From DAIOSQ01 sp036752465 (lineage in GTDB: Bacteria; Pseudomonadota; Gammaproteobacteria; Legionellales; Legionellaceae): a DNA stretch of 28,781 bases. This document shows positions 24,574 to 28,781 of the stretch, piece by piece (the first letter of the stretch is position 1; the number at the start of each line of letters is the position of its first letter). The notes under the pieces were generated by a model. That model did no database searches. It was not told where the DNA came from and worked only from the letters and a program-made list of their open reading frames with translations. The DNA is taken from NCBI GenBank assembly GCA_036752465.1, contig DAIOSQ010000006.1, forward strand, positions 1 through 28,781, written 5' to 3'. A program made the translations under genes and the position numbers.

Positions 24574-26444
24574 GCCAATATACGCTGCTTTTTAAGATGG
24601 ATTAACAATAAAGATAACGCTGCTGGTGTCACTCCCGCAATACGTCCAGCCTGACCAATCGATACCGGTTTAACGCGGATTAATTTTTGTACGACCTCAT
24701 GCGACAAGCCGGTGACTGCATGATAATCCAACGATTGCGGTAGGCGTGTATCTTCATGTTTTTTCAATTTAGCAATATCTAGTGTTTGTCGGTCAATATA
24801 GCCTTTATACTTCGCTTGAATTTCCACCTGTAACGCCACCGCCGCATCCGTCTCAGGCAAATCCAAGCTGCTCAGCGCCTGCAGATGGGCATAATTAATT
24901 TCAGGACGTTTAAGCAGGTCAATGGCTTTACAATCATGCAGCAATGGTGCGTGTAAATGGGCTTGCAAAGCTTCGTTATCTGCCACACGCACAAAGGCTT
25001 GCTCAAGCTGTGCATAGGTTTGTGCTATCGCGGCGCTTTTTTGACTAAATAGTTGCCAACGCTTTTCCCCAACCAAACCCAGGGCATGGCCCTTAGCCGT
25101 TAAACGCAGATCAGCATTATCTTCCCGCAACAGCAGTCGGTATTCAGCGCGGGAGGTGAACATACGATAAGGCTCTTGTGTCCCACAGGTGATGAGATCA
25201 TCGATTAATACACCGATATAAGACTCATGCCGACCAGGGCTCCATAGCTCCTGCTCACCCACCCACAAAGCCGCATTCATGCCAGCAATCAAACCCTGTG
25301 CCGCAGCCTCTTCATAGCCAGTAGTACCGTTGATTTGGCCAGCAAAAAATAAATTAGGCCACGTCTCCGTCTGTAAAAACGGCGTCAACGAACGTGGATC
25401 AAAATAATCGTACTCGATAGCATATCCAGGCCGAGTTATATGCGCTTGCTCGAACCCTTTGATTGTACGCACGAACTGTACTTGTACCTCCAGGGGCAAG
25501 CTGGTGGAAATGCCATTTGGATAAATCTCATCGGTGGTTAAACCCTCCGGCTCAACAAAAATTTGATGTGAGTTTTTATCTGCAAATCGCACAATTTTAT
25601 CTTCAATCGAGGGACAATAGCGCGGCCCAACCCCCTCAATGACACCCGCATACATGGGTGACTGATGAATATTGTCACGAATAATTGCATGCGTTTGTTC
25701 GGTAGTATGCGTGATATAACAAGGCCGCTGCGGCGGATGTTGGTCGGGGTGCCCTAGATAAGAAAAGACCGGTCTAGGACTATCCCCCTGTTGTACCGTC
25801 ATGGCTGCATAGTTCAATGAACGGCCATCAATTCGCGGCGGCGTGCCAGTCTTCAGGCGCCCCACCGGCAAATTGAGCTCACGCAAGCGCGCAGCCAACG
25901 CCAGCGACGGCGGATCACCAGCACGCCCTCCCCCGCTTTGTTGCATACCCACGTGAATTTTGCCACCTAAAAAAGTTCCTACGGTCAACACCACCGCACG
26001 TGCACGCAACCGCAGACCCATTTCAGTCACAATGCCTGCAATGTATCCATTTTCCAGGATCACGTCGGCCACTGCTTGTTGAAAAATAGCCAAATTAGCC
26101 TGACCTTGCAAGATTTGCCGGATGGCTTGTCGGTATAACACACGATCTGCTTGCACACGAGTCGCGCGTACAGCTGGACCTTTCGAGGCATTCAACGTGC
26201 GAAATTGTATCCCGGCCAAATCAGCGGCCTGGGCCATGGCACCATCAAGCGCGTCAATTTCTTTAACCAAATGACCTTTGCCAATGCCACCTATGGCTGG
26301 ATTACACGACATTTGGCCCAACAAATCTAGATTATGGGTCAATAGTAGGGTTGATCTCCCCATGCGCGCCGCCGCCAAGGCAGCCTCTGTGCCGGCATGA
26401 CCACCGCCAACCACAATCACATCATAGCATTTCTCGATATTCAT
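24570..26444 (-). CDS. mnmG: tRNA uridine-5-carboxymethylaminomethyl modification enzyme MnmG (GidA)
   Basis: With MnmE, MnmG builds the cmnm5 group on wobble U34 of several tRNAs, using FAD, NADH and methylene-THF. The 624-residue length matches the family. The FAD-binding start VIVVGGGHAGTEAALAAARM, MSCNPAIGGIGKGHLV, SGGGRAGDPPS, LKTGTPPRI and the late EYRLLLREDNADLRL are all present. It is first in the operon running through rsmG and parAB. The ATG is at 26444, with the promoter about 35-60 bases upstream. MnmE is not in the window. Confidence 0.98.
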   Translation of the reverse strand: MNIEKCYDVIVVGGGHAGTEAALAAARMGRSTLLLTHNLDLLGQMSCNPAIGGIGKGHLVKEIDALDGAMAQAADLAGIQFRTLNASKGPAVRATRVQADRVLYRQAIRQILQGQANLAIFQQAVADVILENGYIAGIVTEMGLRLRARAVVLTVGTFLGGKIHVGMQQSGGGRAGDPPSLALAARLRELNLPVGRLKTGTPPRIDGRSLNYAAMTVQQGDSPRPVFSYLGHPDQHPPQRPCYITHTTEQTHAIIRDNIHQSPMYAGVIEGVGPRYCPSIEDKIVRFADKNSHQIFVEPEGLTTDEIYPNGISTSLPLEVQVQFVRTIKGFEQAHITRPGYAIEYDYFDPRSLTPFLQTETWPNLFFAGQINGTTGYEEAAAQGLIAGMNAALWVGEQELWSPGRHESYIGVLIDDLITCGTQEPYRMFTSRAEYRLLLREDNADLRLTAKGHALGLVGEKRWQLFSQKSAAIAQTYAQLEQAFVRVADNEALQAHLHAPLLHDCKAIDLLKRPEINYAHLQALSSLDLPETDAAVALQVEIQAKYKGYIDRQTLDIAKLKKHEDTRLPQSLDYHAVTGLSHEVVQKLIRVKPVSIGQAGRIAGVTPAALSLLLIHLKKQRILA

Positions 26445-26476
26445 AGCAGATGTTTAAATAGATAACTAATCGCGCA

Positions 26477-26504
26477 ATTATACACAGTTCTTTCATAAAG
26501 TTAA
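26477..26504 (-). promoter_or_regulatory. Promoter of the mnmG operon overlapping a DnaA-box match
   Basis: On the minus strand, TTAACT (26499-26504) is 16 bases from a perfect TATAAT (26477-26482), pointing at mnmG. The plus strand at 26478-26486 reads TTATACACA, which fits the DnaA-box consensus TTATNCACA and overlaps the -10. Only this one box was found. Confidence 0.55.
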
Positions 26505-26675
26505 GAGCTATATCTACGTTCGCGACGAAAATACGCTGCCTGGTGTACCGGTAAACACATAAGACCAAGAACCATTGCGTGTTCTCGAGCACACAGCCCA
26601 TCCTAGCCAGCTTCTTGTAATCACTCATTCAGACTTTTTTAAACACTTAAGGGACGGATTACAAGCACCCTTACC

Positions 26676-26704
26676 TTGACCATTTAAAAAAAAATTGATA
26701 CGGT
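26676..26704 (+). promoter_or_regulatory. Possible promoter for the VWA gene
   Basis: TTGACC at 26676-26681 is a near-consensus -35, followed after 17 bases by TACGGT, a weak -10. Just before it, TAAGGG (26648-26653) and CCCTTA (26668-26673) form an inverted pair that could be a regulator site. The weak -10 suggests dependence on an activator, which is inference. I see no gene in the 299-base interval 26445-26743. Confidence 0.3.
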
Positions 26705-26743
26705 ACGACTTATTGTTTTTCCGATTGTAGTCTGGAGTAACCC

Positions 26744-28633
26744 GTGAATCTTCATCTGCACAGTCACTATGTCATTTTGACCTTTGATTCGTTTGGTAAT
26801 TTCAAGCACATTAAATTAGCTGCGAAAGAACAAGCCTTGCACCCACTCGCGTTAACAGGCGCAGAGCGACATGAGTTGGCGCGCGCATATCAAACGTTCA
26901 TCCTTGCAGACCAGGCACAGATTCAGCACCAGGCACAACAGGCCAAAGGCACAAACACCGCACAAGACGTTCACACGCTCTATCGCTTAGTTCTAGATGA
27001 AACAAGCACGATTGTGCAAAAAATAAATTCGCAACAAGTATTGGCACATACGCTAGCCGACCATCAACTGGTCCGGATGGTTAAACCGAAAGCTGAGGAT
27101 ACACGCATCACGCGTCTTACGATCTTGGAAGACTTACCCGCTGAGTTACAAAAAAGTGTGGGTGAATTTTTAACATTCGAAGATGGCCAAGGTTTGCTGG
27201 GCGTCAGTCGCAAAGTGCGTGCAGCTGTGATTAATCGGCAGTATGCCTTATTGCGTCCCGCAGAACTGGCGCTGGTGATGGATATTACAGGATCGATGAC
27301 TTCTCAGTTAAACGAAGCCAAAACCATGCTGGATACCATCCTGCGTACATTAAACCATTCTATGGTTCCGCAAGGCTTTTATCAGCGCAGTGCTTGGTTA
27401 GGGTATCGTGATTTAAAAGATGCCGAACCGTTTCATTTAAGAGACTTTTCCACCGATCCAGCCGTCATTAGTCGATACATTCAAAACACCACCGCTTCCG
27501 GTGGCGGTGATAGGCCCGAGGATGTTGCCGGCGCGATGCATATATTGCTGCACGATTTAAGTTGGATTAAGCATCCCCACGCGCGTGGACTTAAAAATGC
27601 CGTATGGGTGTTGGATGCGCCACCACATGGTATGGGCACCGCAGGGGATGATTATCCAAATGGTACGCCGGATCATGATTGGTTGGCATTGGCTCATCGC
27701 ATGAAAGCCAGCGGTGTGGTCATTCATCCCGTGGTGTGTGGTATTGACCCCCATATAGAGGAGCTGCAGATGTTTGCCACGACCGTGGCCAACATTACCG
27801 GTGGCACATGTGTGCTGTTAAGACCCCAAGCGACAATGGGTGCTTTATCACAGCAGATGATTGCCTGCATTACTCGTGACGTAGAATTGCAACAAGCCTT
27901 AGAAACAGAAATTAACCGACGTTTACTGGCCGCGCAGCGTCAGGCTATAACGGTGGAAATAACCCCTGAACTGCTGTCAAGTTATGCAAACGAAGCGGTG
28001 GCGGCCTTATCAACCTCTGATGCGTATCAAATTACCGAACTTCAAGAAACACAGTTACCGCTGACAAATGCCGCAGCACGATTGTCGCTATGTCATTCAC
28101 AAGATGACGCACGCATCGAAGGTTTACTGCCCGCGGTGCAACCGTTTGCTCCGCCAAGAGCGCAAGCTCTGTATGCGCCCCTCTTCGCGGGTGATCATAT
28201 GACAACAACTTTGCCAGAAGATGGGTTTGTTGAGCATGCTGCATACCCTGTGATTCCCTCCCTAAGCCTTCTTCGTCGTCAGGTGACTGAAGGTGGTAGC
28301 ACACACTATAGATATGAATCATCATCTTCTTCCGCTGGAATGGCCGCCAAAAAACATAAAGTCGCGGCGCTTGAAACCGTGCATGAAACGGACGAAGCAG
28401 CTGAAAAAATGGCCACTGAAGATCTAGGTTATTTTATCCCTGCTGCCAAGAAAGTCAGTCTCATGGGACTGTTTGCTAATCCTCCCGCTGCAACTACTTC
28501 TCCTTTGCGTGCCTCTAGTTGCTCCGCGGTATCCACTGTCCCCTCAGCAGAGTTAGCGCACCATGCTCGCCGAGTGGCCTCTAGCATGGAGCGGTCGTTT
28601 TCTTGTGCTGATGAGACGAAACCTTTTCTATGA
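26744..28633 (+). CDS. VWA-domain protein with an N-terminal F-box-like segment
   Basis: This is a 629-residue protein. Residues about 127-165 (LEDLPAELQKSVGEFL, FEDGQGLLGVSRKVR) match the F-box pattern LPxEL...FL...D...L..VSR..R. The VWA domain follows at about 175-380, with a MIDAS-like DITGS (Asp180, Thr182, Ser184), GYRDLKD, GGGDRPEDVAGAM and VLDAPPHG. This set is typical of the alpha-kinase-linked VWA domains of amoebae. The C-terminal quarter is low-complexity, Ser/Ala-rich, with a basic KKHK stretch. There is no Sec signal peptide and no membrane helix. The start is GTG 26744 with TGGAGTAA upstream. In family terms, F-boxes recruit host SCF ubiquitin ligases. That this is a secreted host-acting effector is my inference; a cytoplasmic VWA protein with chance F-box similarity is the alternative. 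Confidence 0.75.
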   Translation: MNLHLHSHYVILTFDSFGNFKHIKLAAKEQALHPLALTGAERHELARAYQTFILADQAQIQHQAQQAKGTNTAQDVHTLYRLVLDETSTIVQKINSQQVLAHTLADHQLVRMVKPKAEDTRITRLTILEDLPAELQKSVGEFLTFEDGQGLLGVSRKVRAAVINRQYALLRPAELALVMDITGSMTSQLNEAKTMLDTILRTLNHSMVPQGFYQRSAWLGYRDLKDAEPFHLRDFSTDPAVISRYIQNTTASGGGDRPEDVAGAMHILLHDLSWIKHPHARGLKNAVWVLDAPPHGMGTAGDDYPNGTPDHDWLALAHRMKASGVVIHPVVCGIDPHIEELQMFATTVANITGGTCVLLRPQATMGALSQQMIACITRDVELQQALETEINRRLLAAQRQAITVEITPELLSSYANEAVAALSTSDAYQITELQETQLPLTNAAARLSLCHSQDDARIEGLLPAVQPFAPPRAQALYAPLFAGDHMTTTLPEDGFVEHAAYPVIPSLSLLRRQVTEGGSTHYRYESSSSSAGMAAKKHKVAALETVHETDEAAEKMATEDLGYFIPAAKKVSLMGLFANPPAATTSPLRASSCSAVSTVPSAELAHHARRVASSMERSFSCADETKPFL

Positions 28634-28662
28634 AACGTATCGCATAATTTAGTGCCATGGAT

Positions 28663-28781
28663 CTAATGCCCCGCTCCTAATTGATTGAATGGCCTACTTA
28701 GATTGTGACGTGAGTCGGTAAGATCGGCGGTTCTGACGACATCAAGCTGGCGAATAGCCTCCAAATCCATCATCCCGCCAG
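28663..28781 (-). CDS. Possible C-terminal end of an unidentified gene, cut by the window edge
   Basis: On the minus strand, one frame stays open from the right edge for about 38 codons to a TAG at 28663-28665. It reads MMDLEAIRQLDVV... and ends FNQLGAGH. Composition is plausible for a protein tail, and the placement is convergent with the VWA gene. It is too short to identify, and chance openness cannot be excluded. Confidence 0.3.
   Translation of the reverse strand, partial: GGMMDLEAIRQLDVVRTADLTDSRHNLSRPFNQLGAGH

Noticed and set aside
26422..26628. Minus-strand 68-residue open frame upstream of mnmG
   Set aside because: It covers the mnmG promoter and start, with no ribosome site and no recognisable protein features.

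Overview
The window is chromosomal DNA from a gammaproteobacterium. The evidence is the complete F1Fo ATP synthase operon in the order atpI-B-E-F-H-A-G-D-C, the replication-origin-proximal cluster mnmG-rsmG-parA-parB, and E. coli-type lpoA/rsmI and yraN-diaA-dolP genes. The last gene encodes a von Willebrand A protein with an apparent F-box segment. That points to a lineage living with protists or other eukaryotes (Legionellales/Coxiella-like is my guess). The sequence alone does not prove the genus.

Layout. 1-892 (minus) is the 5' part of lpoA, divergent from rsmI (931-1788, plus). 1840-6629 (minus) holds two tandem modules related to large glutamine-dependent NAD+ synthetase. They are interrupted by a 10-N assembly gap, and the reading frame suggests they are fused. 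The upstream module has lost key catalytic residues. 7449-6697 (minus) is a pteridine-reductase/FolM-like SDR. It is divergent from midA (7481-8593), which is translationally coupled to a divergent PTPS/QueD-like gene (8593-9111) and followed by priA (9126-11379). priA contains a second 10-N run that looks like a zero-length join. A long inverted repeat (11405-11488) separates priA from a convergent alpha/beta hydrolase. 12618-19542 (minus) is the atp operon, with a promoter near 19635-19663 and a leader hairpin. 19801-20067 (plus) is a small histidine-rich ORF of unknown role.

20098-26444 (minus) appears to be one long operon: mnmG-rsmG-parA-parB-yraN-diaA-dolP and a second BON lipoprotein, with start/stop overlaps at several junctions. 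It combines tRNA wobble modification, 16S rRNA methylation, chromosome partition, replication-timing control and outer-membrane homeostasis. In E. coli, rsmI, lpoA, yraN, diaA and dolP form a single cluster; here about 19 kb lies between its two halves. 26744-28633 (plus) is the VWA/F-box-like gene. A short open reading frame runs off the right edge on the minus strand.

Most of the window is housekeeping. The unusual parts are the NAD-synthetase-like enzyme/pseudoenzyme pair, the PTPS-like protein missing several catalytic residues beside a pteridine reductase, the VWA/F-box-like protein, and several palindromic intergenic elements. No rRNA, tRNA, CRISPR array or insertion sequence was recognised.
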